From assembly GCA_027923965.1 (NCBI GenBank), contig AP026969.1, positions 3,720,001-3,784,000 on the forward strand: a stretch of DNA of 64,000 bases, in the 5' to 3' direction. Positions 17,286-24,373 of the stretch are shown here, in pieces. The DNA comes from Comamonadaceae bacterium OS-1 (GTDB lineage Bacteria; Pseudomonadota; Gammaproteobacteria; Burkholderiales; Burkholderiaceae_C). Below the pieces are notes generated by a model, which worked only from the letters and a program-made list of their open reading frames with translations, was not told the origin of the DNA and did not search any database. The translations under genes were made by a program, and so were the position numbers. Within the stretch, counting starts at the first letter, position 1, and the number at the start of each line of letters is the position of its first letter.

Positions 17286-17588
17286 ATGGACTACCTCGAC
17301 TTCGACACCAGCGAAGACGAGCACGGCTGCGCATCCCTGGAAGCCATGGCCTCCGTCCCCCCCGCCCAGGTGCCCGCCGTGCAAGCCGAAATCCAGCAGG
17401 TGCTGGACTGGGCCCACGCGGCCTTTCCTGGACTGCAGGCCCCGTTGGATGAGGGTGGGGAGTGGGACTTTCAGGTGCAGGAGCAGGCTGAGCTGGTGGC
17501 TGGGTTGCCTCGGCAGACGTTTACCCTGTCGCTGACGGGCACGCCGCAGTTTTGTGAGGCGTTTCGGGGGCGGTTTTTGCAGCCGTAG
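17286..17588 (+). CDS. Hypothetical acidic small protein
   Basis: This is a 100-residue protein starting MDYLDFDTSEDEHGC. It is acidic, with no membrane segment, and I do not recognise a domain. The central part (VPAVQAEIQQVLDWAHAAFPG) should be helical and the end (FTLSLTGTPQFCEAFRGRF) looks like a strand-rich piece. ATG 17286 is chosen because the longer open frame upstream overlaps the DUF6172 gene. It lies 11 bases after DUF6172 on the same strand, so the two are probably cotranscribed. The last third has more T and G than its neighbours, and REP-like sequence begins right at its stop. Confidence 0.65.
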   Translation: MDYLDFDTSEDEHGCASLEAMASVPPAQVPAVQAEIQQVLDWAHAAFPGLQAPLDEGGEWDFQVQEQAELVAGLPRQTFTLSLTGTPQFCEAFRGRFLQP

Positions 17589-17675
17589 CCAATGGGGGTC
17601 GGATCGCGATTGCGCGTTGGATGGTCACAGAACCCGCACAGCCCTGACCCGCATTCGTGCTCCGACCCCTATTGG
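17589..17675. repeat. REP-like inverted repeat, left edge of accessory region
   Basis: Arms CCAATGGGGGTCGGA (17589-17603) and TCCGACCCCTATTGG (17661-17675) are inverted repeats with one mismatch, enclosing 57 bases. GGGGTC-type palindromes like this are typical of REP elements mobilised by RAYT transposases (known class). It begins directly at the stop codon of the hypothetical gene. Confidence 0.65.
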
Positions 17676-17723
17676 CGGGTTGGGGGTAGCGGGGTGCAGT
17701 GACCCGGGAACCGGATGGACATG

Positions 17724-18158
17724 TCATCGGGAGTTCTGAAGAAGGACAAAGGATAGTCCGAACAACCCAATCCCCAATATAAAAGAACGGCTTTGCCAAG
17801 TCGTAAAGGTTCCAACTTGCCATCCGGGTTTAAAAGGCACCCTCATGTAAGACAAAGGCATTGCCTCGTTATCCTCGTCATACTTATCAGGAAGCTCTTC
17901 TGCCATCGAGGGCAAGAATAGAAGCAAGTAGGATGCCGCCGCTATAGAAACGGTAAAAAGCACGATGCTTGCAGTGCCTGTTGCAATGGCAAATGTGCCT
18001 ATGGTTGTCTTCAAAGCAATTACATCTGCTGTTCGGGCCAAAAAGCCGAGTGCAGTGATTGCAGCGGTCTGGACCCCAACCAACCACTTGCACCAATCAT
18101 TCAAAAGTTTGATCGCTTCAAGGGTCCGCACTGGAGATGTTGGTTTCTTCTTATCCAT
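17724..18158 (-). CDS. Hypothetical membrane protein
   Basis: This is a 144-residue protein of lower GC than the surroundings. A basic N-terminus (DKKKPTSP) is followed by two hydrophobic helices around residues 35-55 and 60-85 (IGTFAIATGTASIVLF, then AAASYLLLFLP), a polar stretch, and a last helix near the C-terminus (FILGIGLFGLSFVLL). I do not recognise the family. ATG 18158 is chosen over GTG 18179 because AAGGAAG lies at the right distance. It follows the attC-like site of the GNAT gene in the same direction, so it may be a second cassette, but no attC follows it. Confidence 0.7.
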   Translation of the reverse strand: MDKKKPTSPVRTLEAIKLLNDWCKWLVGVQTAAITALGFLARTADVIALKTTIGTFAIATGTASIVLFTVSIAAASYLLLFLPSMAEELPDKYDEDNEAMPLSYMRVPFKPGWQVGTFTTWQSRSFILGIGLFGLSFVLLQNSR

Positions 18159-18219
18159 GAAAAACTTCCTTAACCACAAGTAACCATGTCGTCACGAAGC
18201 CCCACTCTCACCCGGTGTC

Positions 18220-18278
18220 GCCTAGCGTTTGAGTTGAGTCGCGCGCCGGTGTGGATCTGCTCGAACGAAGGATTAGGC
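18220..18278 (-). other. Integron attC-like recombination site
   Basis: On the minus strand the 59-base element runs from GCCTAATCCTTCGTTCGAGC to CAACTCAAACGCTAGGC. It has the attC plan: outer R box GCCTAA, inner L box TTCGTTCGAG, a GC-rich centre, L' box CTCAAACG and R' box GCTAGGC. Pairing TTCGTTCGAG with CTCAAACG would fold the usual bottom-strand hairpin. It overlaps the GNAT stop codon, as attC sites do in gene cassettes. R' reads GCTAGGC where GTTAGGC is standard, so it may be decayed. Confidence 0.7.
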
Positions 18279-18800
18279 ATCAGCTCTCAACTCATGTGGG
18301 GTGACCCAGGAGAGCCGATAGCGTGGAACTGAACCTCCACCAGGAGGCGACCAAATGTCTGCACCGGAATCCATTGCACCGAGGTGCTTGTAAAACGCGA
18401 TGGCACGTAGGTTTGATTGGAGCACCCAAAGATGTAGTCGCTCGTCGGCCGAGGTCGCACTCCACCAGGCGCGAATGCTGGACATTAGAGCCTTGCCTAC
18501 GCCGGTCTTGAGCCGGGTCTGAATGACATGAAGGTTGTCAAGCAATGCCCCATGTACAGGATCCCTCTTTGCGTAAGCGCAGGCGAACCCAATCATGGAC
18601 TCATTTTCCTCCGCGACTACGACGTATTGGCCTGCGGCCGGGTTGTCTAAACGCTCAATCCACAGTTTGAGGCGATTCTCGACGATATCTCCGGCCAAGA
18701 ATGACTCGGACAATGCGGCCCGATACGCGAAGCGCCAGCTTGCCGCATGAAGACAGGCGATTGACTGAGCATCCGCGGGGAGGGCGAGGCGAAGCTGCAT
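18273..18800 (-). CDS. GNAT family N-acetyltransferase in a cassette-like setting
   Basis: This 175-residue acetyltransferase moves acetyl from acetyl-CoA to an amine. The fold is visible as RLALPADAQSIACLHAASWRFAYR (first strand and helix), VVAEENESMIGFACAY, LLDNLHV, the CoA loop region RLKTGVGKALM (in place of the usual QxxGxG/A) and NLRAIAFYKHLGA. Substrate is unknown; acetyltransferases of this kind are common integron cargo. The gene begins nine bases after a GTTAGGC core (18811-18817) and its TAA stop lies in the attC-like site, the exact geometry of a gene cassette. It is on the opposite strand to the genes left of the island. Confidence 0.85.
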   Translation of the reverse strand: MQLRLALPADAQSIACLHAASWRFAYRAALSESFLAGDIVENRLKLWIERLDNPAAGQYVVVAEENESMIGFACAYAKRDPVHGALLDNLHVIQTRLKTGVGKALMSSIRAWWSATSADERLHLWVLQSNLRAIAFYKHLGAMDSGADIWSPPGGGSVPRYRLSWVTPHELRADA

Positions 18801-19106
18801 CTGATGCCTAACGTGATGTACACCGCGAAACCTGCTGCCTAATTCGGCGAACGAGGTTTAAATCATCCATCGGAATCTCCTGGAAGTGGCTTGCAAACTG
18901 GTTGTTTGCGGGAAAGTCCGGGTTTTGTACAGACATAAAAACTCCGCCAAACCTTGCAGCTAAACGATTGCCAAGTGTGTAGCGAAGCGAAGCATTGAAA
19001 CCCTACACGCAATGGCATTTATCCATCAAAAGGTGAATACGGGAAACGCTCTCTTTTCCATAGCTTCTACCGCTGATTGAACAAGCGCCAGGGTCACTTT
19101 TTACCA
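18801..19106. other. 306-bp non-coding gap in accessory region
   Basis: No gene is supported here. It holds the GTTAGGC cassette-start core (minus strand, 18811-18817), an AAACCT/AGGTTT inverted repeat nearby (about 18831-18860) and, at its right end, the first of two long direct repeats (19021-19106). Confidence 0.6.
19021..19106 (-). repeat. 85-bp direct repeat, copy A
   Basis: This segment aligns along its whole length with 20365-20450, sharing CAAAAGG, ATACGGG, CTCTCTTTT, ATAGCT, CTACCGC and the string CAAGCGCCAGGG with small changes. Its middle (19056-19100, reverse strand) is a copy of the dispersed hairpin family. It sits directly past the methyltransferase stop. Confidence 0.7.
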
Positions 19107-19688
19107 CTAAAAATCGCTCTTGGTACACACGAACTCCCACAGCGCCTTCGGCTTCACATATTTATCGGTGAACAGGTGCTGCACCGAGAGTATTTGCCAG
19201 CCGGTTGCAAGAATGGCGTTCACGGATGCCTGGTCGAAGAAGCGCTTGGGTGCGCCGTCGACCATGTAGTAGTTGGGCTCAATCTCCGGGTAGCCTGTGG
19301 CTCCAAAATGGATGTCCTGGGTGGAGTTCAGTCTGCACACCAACAGACCGCCGGGTTTCAGGGTCTGCCGGACTTTCTGGAACAGGGCAAGGGTGTCGTC
19401 CCAAGGGAAGTAGTGCAGGCTGAGGCTGGCAACGATGGCACCTGTTTCGCGAACTTCGGGAGGGAACGGCTCGCGCACATCGCGGACGAGGAATGTAGCG
19501 CCCGGCACTTGCTGCCTCGCACGTTCAATCGCGCTGGCATCCAAGTCGAATGCAACGACTTCGATGCCTGCGCCGACAAGCGTCGCCGTGTCTGCGCCTG
19601 AACCGCATCCGATCTCAAGAACAGGTAAGCCTTCGGCGTGCTCAGCGATGTGGGGTAGCCAGCGGGTGAGCCAAGGATCGGTTTGCAT
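19107..19688 (-). CDS. Class I SAM-dependent methyltransferase
   Basis: This is a 193-residue methyltransferase of the Methyltransf_11/25 type. Motif I is VLEIGCGSGADTATL, the acidic residue ending strand 2 is in VVAFDLDASAIERAR, and motif IV-like ASLSLHYF is followed by LKPGGLLVCRLN. The C-terminal third (FFDQASVNAILATGWQIL) is the usual cap. It is short and complete, with no substrate hint. It lies in the accessory stretch between two 85-bp direct repeats, with the GNAT cassette downstream and a lipoprotein gene upstream on the same strand. Confidence 0.87.
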   Translation of the reverse strand: MQTDPWLTRWLPHIAEHAEGLPVLEIGCGSGADTATLVGAGIEVVAFDLDASAIERARQQVPGATFLVRDVREPFPPEVRETGAIVASLSLHYFPWDDTLALFQKVRQTLKPGGLLVCRLNSTQDIHFGATGYPEIEPNYYMVDGAPKRFFDQASVNAILATGWQILSVQHLFTDKYVKPKALWEFVCTKSDF

Positions 19689-19785
19689 ACGTGTCCGATA
19701 TCAAGGTTTTAGAAAGGCGGACCGCAGCGCATGGTGCTTTTACGGGCCGAGTTAACTGACAGGAGATGACTCGACTTGCCAGCGC

Positions 19786-20274
19786 TCACGGCAGGCCTTG
19801 ATGTTCAAGGCGATACCAGCGCTGGCCTTGCGGCGCGCGATTCGAAACCAGCAAGACAGAGAACACCGCAGCCGTTCGAAGTATTGGCTGGGGACGCGCA
19901 TTGTCTTGCGGGTAGAAGTCACCGTTCGCCCGCGAATGCTGCTCGACATGGACGATTTTGGACTTCAGGCGGAACACCAAAACGTACTCGCTGTCGTTGA
20001 CCTCGGAAGGCAGTGTTTTCCAGCAGTCGAACCAACCCAATCCCAAGGTTTTGCAACTATTTTCGCGCAGTGAGTAAGGGCCAAATACGAACAACTCGTC
20101 CCAGGCTAGCGGAGAAACTGTTGAGAGGTCTACCCGCCGGGTGGATTCTGACCGGACGAGCTTTCCAAGAGCACCGCTGAACTCGCCAACGGGCTCGGTG
20201 GCATTGCAAGCATGGAGCAGCAAGGCCGCGCCTAAAAGCACCACGGTCGAGGCAGCGCGTGTCAGAGAGCGCAT
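19786..20274 (-). CDS. Hypothetical lipoprotein
   Basis: This is a 162-residue secreted lipoprotein. ATG 20274 is chosen because it gives a clean lipoprotein signal (basic RSLTR, hydrophobic VVLLGAALLL, lipobox LHAC, Cys about residue 23); the open frame upstream to 20373 codes an unlikely polar stretch. The mature part has FVFGPYSLRENSC and WFDCWKTLP, so there are two further cysteines that could pair, then EYVLVFRLKSKIVHVEQHSR. I do not recognise the family. It lies just upstream of the methyltransferase gene on the same strand, between the direct repeats. Confidence 0.72.
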   Translation of the reverse strand: MRSLTRAASTVVLLGAALLLHACNATEPVGEFSGALGKLVRSESTRRVDLSTVSPLAWDELFVFGPYSLRENSCKTLGLGWFDCWKTLPSEVNDSEYVLVFRLKSKIVHVEQHSRANGDFYPQDNARPQPILRTAAVFSVLLVSNRAPQGQRWYRLEHQGLP

Positions 20275-20364
20275 TGCGCTCTCATGTCGATTCGCAGCTT
20301 GCGCCGCAGGCGATGGGCCACTATGGCCCGGTGCAGTTTTGAAACGTCCCACGCAACGGAATCT

Positions 20365-20450
20365 TTCATTCAAAAGGCGGATACGGGCAAAACTCTCTTT
20401 TTGATAGCTGCTACCGCCGATGGAATAAGCGCCAGGGGCACTTTTGGCTT
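20365..20450 (-). repeat. 85-bp direct repeat, copy B
   Basis: This is the partner of 19021-19106 in the same orientation, roughly 80% identical by eye. The two copies bracket the methyltransferase and lipoprotein genes, as if these two genes were inserted or duplicated with the repeat. Confidence 0.7.
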
Positions 20451-20519
20451 GAACTGGTGTAGGTGGCGGCGGGCCATCGGGAGACCGGGTCGGCCTTGAC
20501 CTTCCGTCACGGAGAACCG

Positions 20520-20665
20520 CCGGGAGGGGTCAGAGCCCAAATGCGGGTGGAGACTGTTCTTTTACCTCCAAAATCTCGCGCGCAATTGGGATCTGACCCC
20601 ACCCGGCTACGACCGTTCTCGTACCGCCGCGATCAGTCGCGCAAAGGGGGTCTGACCCCACCAGG
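20520..20665. repeat. REP-like cluster, right edge of accessory region
   Basis: CCGGGAGGGGTCAGA (20520-20534) and TCTGACCCCACCCGG (20592-20606) are inverted repeats with one mismatch. A third element, TCTGACCCCACCAGG (20651-20665), repeats the second and ends one base before the metF stop. This is the typical look of REP/RAYT repeats. Confidence 0.65.
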
Positions 20666-21505
20666 CTAACCGCCCAGTCCCAGCCGCTTGCAAATCTCCA
20701 GCGTCGCCGCGCTTTGGTTCATGGTGTAGAAATGCAGGCTGGGTGCGCCACCGGCTATCAGGCGTTCGCACAGGTCGGTGACCACTTCGAGGCCGAAGGC
20801 CTTGATACTGGCGGTGTCGTCGCCGAAGCCTTGCAGGCGCAGGCGAACCCAGCGGGGGATTTCGGCACCGCAGGCATCGCTAAAGCGCATGAGCTGCGAC
20901 GAGCTGGCGATGGGCATGATGCCGGGGACCACGGGGATGGTCACGCCCAGCTTGCGGGCATCGTCCACCAGGCGGAAGTAGGCATCGGCGTTGTAGAAGT
21001 ACTGCGTCATGGCCGAATTGGCCCCGGCGTGCACTTTGATGGCGAAGGCGTTCAGGTCGGCATCGGCCGATTTGGCCTGGGGGTGCACTTCGGGGTAGCA
21101 GGCCACCTCGATGTGGAAGGTATCGCCGGTTTCGGCGCGGATGAAGGCCACCAGGTCGCTAGCGTAGTGGAATTCGCCGCCCGCGCCGTAGCCGCTGGGC
21201 AGGTCGCCGCGCAGGGCTACCAGGCGCTTTACGCCCATGGAGCGCAAAGTGGCCAGTTGCGACCGCACGGTGGCTTTGGTGGCCCCCACGCACGAGAAGT
21301 GGCTGGCAGCCGACACGCCCTCGGCCAGGATCTCGGCCACGGTGCCAAAAGTGCCTTCTTGCGTGGAACCACCGGCACCGAAGGTGACCGAGCAGAACTC
21401 GGGCTTCAAGGCGTACAGGGCCTGGCGCACGGTGCGCAGCTTGGCTGCGCCTTCGGGGGTTTTGGGAGGGAAAAACTCCAGACTCAGGGGAATATTCTTA
21501 GCCAT
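20666..21505 (-). CDS. metF: 5,10-methylenetetrahydrofolate reductase
   Basis: MetF reduces methylene-THF to methyl-THF, the methyl donor for methionine synthesis, using FAD. The 279 residues fit the bacterial enzyme. LEFFPPKT at the start carries the catalytic Glu10; SVTFGAGGST, HFSCVGAT, LVALRGDLP and QYFYNADAYF are the FAD and substrate motifs. It starts three bases after the tlyA stop and is the last gene of the SAM-cycle operon that begins with the SAH riboswitch. It sits beside ahcY's operon as in many Burkholderiales. Confidence 0.96.
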   Translation of the reverse strand: MAKNIPLSLEFFPPKTPEGAAKLRTVRQALYALKPEFCSVTFGAGGSTQEGTFGTVAEILAEGVSAASHFSCVGATKATVRSQLATLRSMGVKRLVALRGDLPSGYGAGGEFHYASDLVAFIRAETGDTFHIEVACYPEVHPQAKSADADLNAFAIKVHAGANSAMTQYFYNADAYFRLVDDARKLGVTIPVVPGIMPIASSSQLMRFSDACGAEIPRWVRLRLQGFGDDTASIKAFGLEVVTDLCERLIAGGAPSLHFYTMNQSAATLEICKRLGLGG

Positions 21506-21508
21506 GGC

Positions 21509-22516
21509 TCATGCCACCTTTTTTGCATAAATAAAGAATTCACGGTTGCCGTCGCCGCCTTCGAGCACGCTGTCAAACCAGTCCAGCACTTCCAGTTCCA
21601 CCTCGGCGCAGCATTGGCGCAGGCGCGCTTCCACCACGGCATACAGGGCGGGGTCGCGCACGATGCCACCCTTGCCGACCTGGCCGGGCTGCAGTTCAAA
21701 CTGGGGCTTGACCAGCATCAGCAGATGGCCTTCGGGCGGCAGCAGGGGCACCAGCGCGGGCAAGATGTGGGTGAGCGAGATGAAGGACACATCGCCCGTG
21801 ACCAGGTCGAACTCGGGCGTGGTGTCCACCCCGTCCAGCCCGGCCTTGCGGCGGTGGCGCTTGGGGGCGGCATCGGCTGCGGCCTCTGTCTCCAGAGGCC
21901 TTGCGTTGACCTTGCCGGTGGCCTGGGCGATGTGCGCCTCCACCTCGGCATCGTCTGCGTCGTCGCTGTCGTCGTAGTCGGTGACTTCACCGCCGCCGCG
22001 CATCCAGCCGTAGGGGGCCTCGGGCTCGGGGTCGTCCACAGTGGGCGGCACCCAGTGCTCGGACAAGACCAGCTCGCAGGCCTCTTGCAGGGACTCGGGG
22101 GTGAGCGAGCGGGCGTTCAGGCCCTCCACACACAGCACCCGGGCATCCACGCGCAGCTTGGGGTGCAGCTGGGCATGGCCCACGTCCACACCGGTCACCT
22201 GGGCCACGCCCGCCTGCAGCAGGCAGTCGGTGAAACCACCGGTGCTTTGGCCTACGTCCAGCACGTAGAGACCCTTCACGTCCAGGCCGGTGTGTTTGAG
22301 TGCAGCCTCCAGCTTGAGCCCGCCACGCGAGACGTAGCGCGCCTCGGCATCGTTGAGCAGCTCCAGCGGCGCGTCTTCGGGGATGTCGTCCTTGTTCTTG
22401 ACCACATCACGCCATTTGATGCCGTCAAACCAGCGCATCCCCCCGGTGATCAAGCGCACGGCCTGGGAGCGGGATGCGGCCATGCCGCGTTCTACTAACA
22501 ATTGATCAGCGCGCAT
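21509..22516 (-). CDS. TlyA-family rRNA methyltransferase/hemolysin A with acidic insert
   Basis: TlyA proteins pair an N-terminal S4 RNA-binding domain with an FtsJ-like SAM methyltransferase domain and methylate rRNA 2'-OH groups. Here S4 is residues 1-60 (RADQLLVERGMAASRSQAVRLI) and the catalytic domain begins YVSRGGLKLEAAL, with motif I VLDVGQSTGGFTDCLL and DLVTGDVSFISLT. At 335 residues it is longer than the usual 240-270: about 75 residues between those two motifs form a low-complexity insert rich in Asp, Glu, Pro and later Lys/Arg. It lies in the ahcY-metF operon, fitting a SAM user. Exact rRNA target is unknown. Confidence 0.9.
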   Translation of the reverse strand: MRADQLLVERGMAASRSQAVRLITGGMRWFDGIKWRDVVKNKDDIPEDAPLELLNDAEARYVSRGGLKLEAALKHTGLDVKGLYVLDVGQSTGGFTDCLLQAGVAQVTGVDVGHAQLHPKLRVDARVLCVEGLNARSLTPESLQEACELVLSEHWVPPTVDDPEPEAPYGWMRGGGEVTDYDDSDDADDAEVEAHIAQATGKVNARPLETEAAADAAPKRHRRKAGLDGVDTTPEFDLVTGDVSFISLTHILPALVPLLPPEGHLLMLVKPQFELQPGQVGKGGIVRDPALYAVVEARLRQCCAEVELEVLDWFDSVLEGGDGNREFFIYAKKVA

Positions 22517-22523
22517 AAATTAA

Positions 22524-22624
22524 CTCAAGTGAACATCGCGGAACCGGCTCTGCCGGGCCGCTGATGTTGCCCCCTGCAAGGGGGGAGGAGAAGCGACACG
22601 CAGTGCGCGTAGCCTGGGGGTGTA
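22524..22624 (-). repeat. About 100-bp intergenic repeat, copy 2
   Basis: This is the reverse-complement match of 14157-14256, including the identical CCCCCTTGCAGGGGGCAACA core. It fills the gap between ahcY and tlyA inside the operon, so it is transcribed and would fold into a hairpin in the mRNA. Confidence 0.75.
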
Positions 22625-24067
22625 TCAATACCTGTAGGTTTCGGCTTTGTACGGGCCGGCTTTGGACACGCCGATGTACGCGGCTTGCTCGTCCGTCAGT
22701 TCGGTCAGCATCGCGCCGACCTTCTTCAGGTGCAGGCGGGCGACTTTTTCGTCCAGGTGCTTGGGCAGCACGTAGACCTTGCCGTTTTCGTACGCGTCCT
22801 TCTTGGTGAACAGCTCGATCTGGGCGATGGTCTGGTTGGCGAAGCTGGCCGACATCACAAAGCTGGGGTGGCCGGTGCCGCAACCCAGGTTCACCAGGCG
22901 GCCCTTGGCCAGCAGGATGATTTTCTTGCCGCTGGGGAAGGTGATGTGGTCCACCTGGGGTTTGATCTCTTCCCACTGGTACTTTTCAATCGCTGCAACT
23001 TCGATTTCGTTGTCGAAGTGGCCGATGTTGCAGACGATGGCCTGGTCCTTCATCTTGAGCATGTGGTCGTGGGTGATGACGCTCTTGTTGCCGGTGGTGG
23101 TGACGAAGATGTCAGCGTGTTCGCAGGCGTAGTCCATGGTGACGACGCGGTAGCCTTCCATGGCGGCTTGCAGGGCGTTGATGGGGTCGATCTCGGTCAC
23201 CCACACCTGGGCGCTCAGCGCACGCAGGGCCTGGGCGCTGCCCTTGCCCACGTCGCCGTAACCGGCCACGCAAGCGACCTTGCCCGCAATCATCACGTCG
23301 GTGGCGCGCTTGATGCCGTCCACCAGGGATTCGCGGCAGCCGTACAGGTTGTCGAACTTGCTCTTGGTCACCGAGTCATTGACGTTGATGGCGCGGAACA
23401 GCAGCGTGCCCTTGGCCGACATTTCGTTCAGGCGGTGCACGCCGGTGGTGGTTTCTTCGGTCACGCCGATGATTTCAGCCGCCTTGCGGGTGTACCAGGT
23501 GGGGTCCACGGCCAGCTTGGCCTTGATGGCGTTGTACAGCAGGGTTTCTTCTTCGCTGGTGGGGTTGGCCACTACCGAGATGTCCTTTTCGGCGCGCTGG
23601 CCCAGGTGCATCAAGAGCGTGGCATCGCCGCCGTCGTCCAGAATCATGTTCGGGCCTTCGCCAGGAGTGCCCTTGGCGCCGAAGTCAAAAATCGCGTGGG
23701 TGTAGTCCCAGTAGTCTTTCAGCGACTCGCCCTTGATGGCGAACACCGGTGTACCGGCAGCGGCGATGGCGGCAGCGGCATGGTCTTGCGTAGAGAAAAT
23801 GTTGCACGAGGCCCAGCGCACTTGCGCGCCCAGGGCTTGCAGGGTTTCGATCAGCACGGCGGTCTGGATCGTCATGTGCAGCGAGCCGGTAATGCGCGCG
23901 CCCTTCAGGGGCTGGGCGGCAGCGAATTCTTCGCGGATGGCCATCAGGCCGGGCATTTCGGTCTCGGCGATGCGGATTTCGCGCTGGCCCCAGCCCGCCA
24001 GGGACAGGTCGGCAATGGCTTGGTCGGCGGTGGAAACGGGAGAAACAGACTTGAGAACTGCGTTCAT
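22625..24067 (-). CDS. ahcY: Adenosylhomocysteinase
   Basis: AhcY splits S-adenosylhomocysteine to adenosine and homocysteine with bound NAD, removing the product inhibitor of methyltransferases. It has 480 residues from ATG 24067 ([10 protein letters not shown]); the frame is open further upstream but that part is the riboswitch. Motifs are [15 protein letters not shown], the NAD-binding [23 protein letters not shown] and the C-terminal [12 protein letters not shown]. The SAH riboswitch in its leader should turn it on when SAH rises. tlyA and metF follow on the same strand. Confidence 0.98.
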   Translation of the reverse strand: MNAVLKSVSPVSTADQAIADLSLAGWGQREIRIAETEMPGLMAIREEFAAAQPLKGARITGSLHMTIQTAVLIETLQALGAQVRWASCNIFSTQDHAAAAIAAAGTPVFAIKGESLKDYWDYTHAIFDFGAKGTPGEGPNMILDDGGDATLLMHLGQRAEKDISVVANPTSEEETLLYNAIKAKLAVDPTWYTRKAAEIIGVTEETTTGVHRLNEMSAKGTLLFRAINVNDSVTKSKFDNLYGCRESLVDGIKRATDVMIAGKVACVAGYGDVGKGSAQALRALSAQVWVTEIDPINALQAAMEGYRVVTMDYACEHADIFVTTTGNKSVITHDHMLKMKDQAIVCNIGHFDNEIEVAAIEKYQWEEIKPQVDHITFPSGKKIILLAKGRLVNLGCGTGHPSFVMSASFANQTIAQIELFTKKDAYENGKVYVLPKHLDEKVARLHLKKVGAMLTELTDEQAAYIGVSKAGPYKAETYRY

Positions 24068-24137
24068 GGTGGCTCCAATAGAGGTTGGTACAGCCACTGC
24101 GCAGCAGAACGGGGAACAACTCGACTCACCCTGCTGG

Positions 24138-24221
24138 CAGTGGGTGAGCGCCGTTATCAAAGGATACGGGTTCCGAGCCTCACACTTTGGGGACCAAAGG
24201 TTGCAGCGCTCCTCGGAAGAC
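24138..24221 (-). promoter_or_regulatory. SAH riboswitch in ahcY leader
   Basis: The minus strand shows the conserved parts of the SAH aptamer in order: CCGAGGAGCGCTGCAACC, a variable hairpin loop, AGGCTCGGAA closing the first stem, then AACGGCGCTCACC pairing with the GAGCGC strand to form the pseudoknot. This arrangement upstream of ahcY is established for betaproteobacteria. It should raise ahcY expression when SAH accumulates. Confidence 0.93.
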
Positions 24222-24225
24222 CGTG

Positions 24226-24231
24226 ATTATA
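24226..24231 (-). promoter_or_regulatory. -10 box of the ahcY operon
   Basis: A perfect TATAAT on the minus strand lies just upstream of the SAH aptamer, so transcription would begin at its 5' edge. No good -35 box is seen at 16-18 bases. Confidence 0.6.
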
Positions 24232-24270
24232 CGGTTGACTTGCACCCGCCCCGTCTGTTTGGAACCAAAT

Positions 24271-24320
24271 TGACCCCCTGCGCTGATAGGACAAGCGCAA
24301 GCAGCTCCTTATTTTGTAGC
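24271..24320. repeat. Dispersed hairpin repeat copy
   Basis: CTGCGCTGATAGGACAAGCG followed by CAAGCAGCTCCTTATTTTGT and AGCA matches the window's hairpin family (stem TGCGCT/AGCGCA). It lies between the ahcY promoter and the TRAP operon terminator. Confidence 0.65.
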
Positions 24321-24326
24321 ACCCAC

Positions 24327-24354
24327 AAAAAAACCTCCCGAAGGAGGTTTTTTT
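24327..24354 (-). terminator. Rho-independent terminator after dctM
   Basis: Hairpin AAACCTCC-CGAA-GGAGGTTT flanked by A and T runs (symmetrical, so active both ways). It lies 20 bases past the end of the TRAP large permease gene. Confidence 0.9.
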
Positions 24355-24373
24355 GAACAGACCATCGCCGTGC

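Larger units (their letters stand above)
20275..20665. other. 391-bp non-coding gap with repeats
   Basis: No convincing gene. It holds copy B of the 85-bp direct repeat (20365-20450) and a set of three GGGGTCAGA/TCTGACCCC elements (20520-20665) ending at the metF stop. Confidence 0.65.

Noticed and set aside
18811..18870. Second attC site upstream of the GNAT gene
   Set aside because: The GTTAGGC core is there, but the L boxes and partner R box are not; only an unrelated AAACCT/AGGTTT repeat is seen. I count it as a cassette boundary, not a full attC.
19077..19601. Plus-strand 174-codon frame in the accessory region
   Set aside because: It is antisense to the methyltransferase gene, which has clear SAM motifs.
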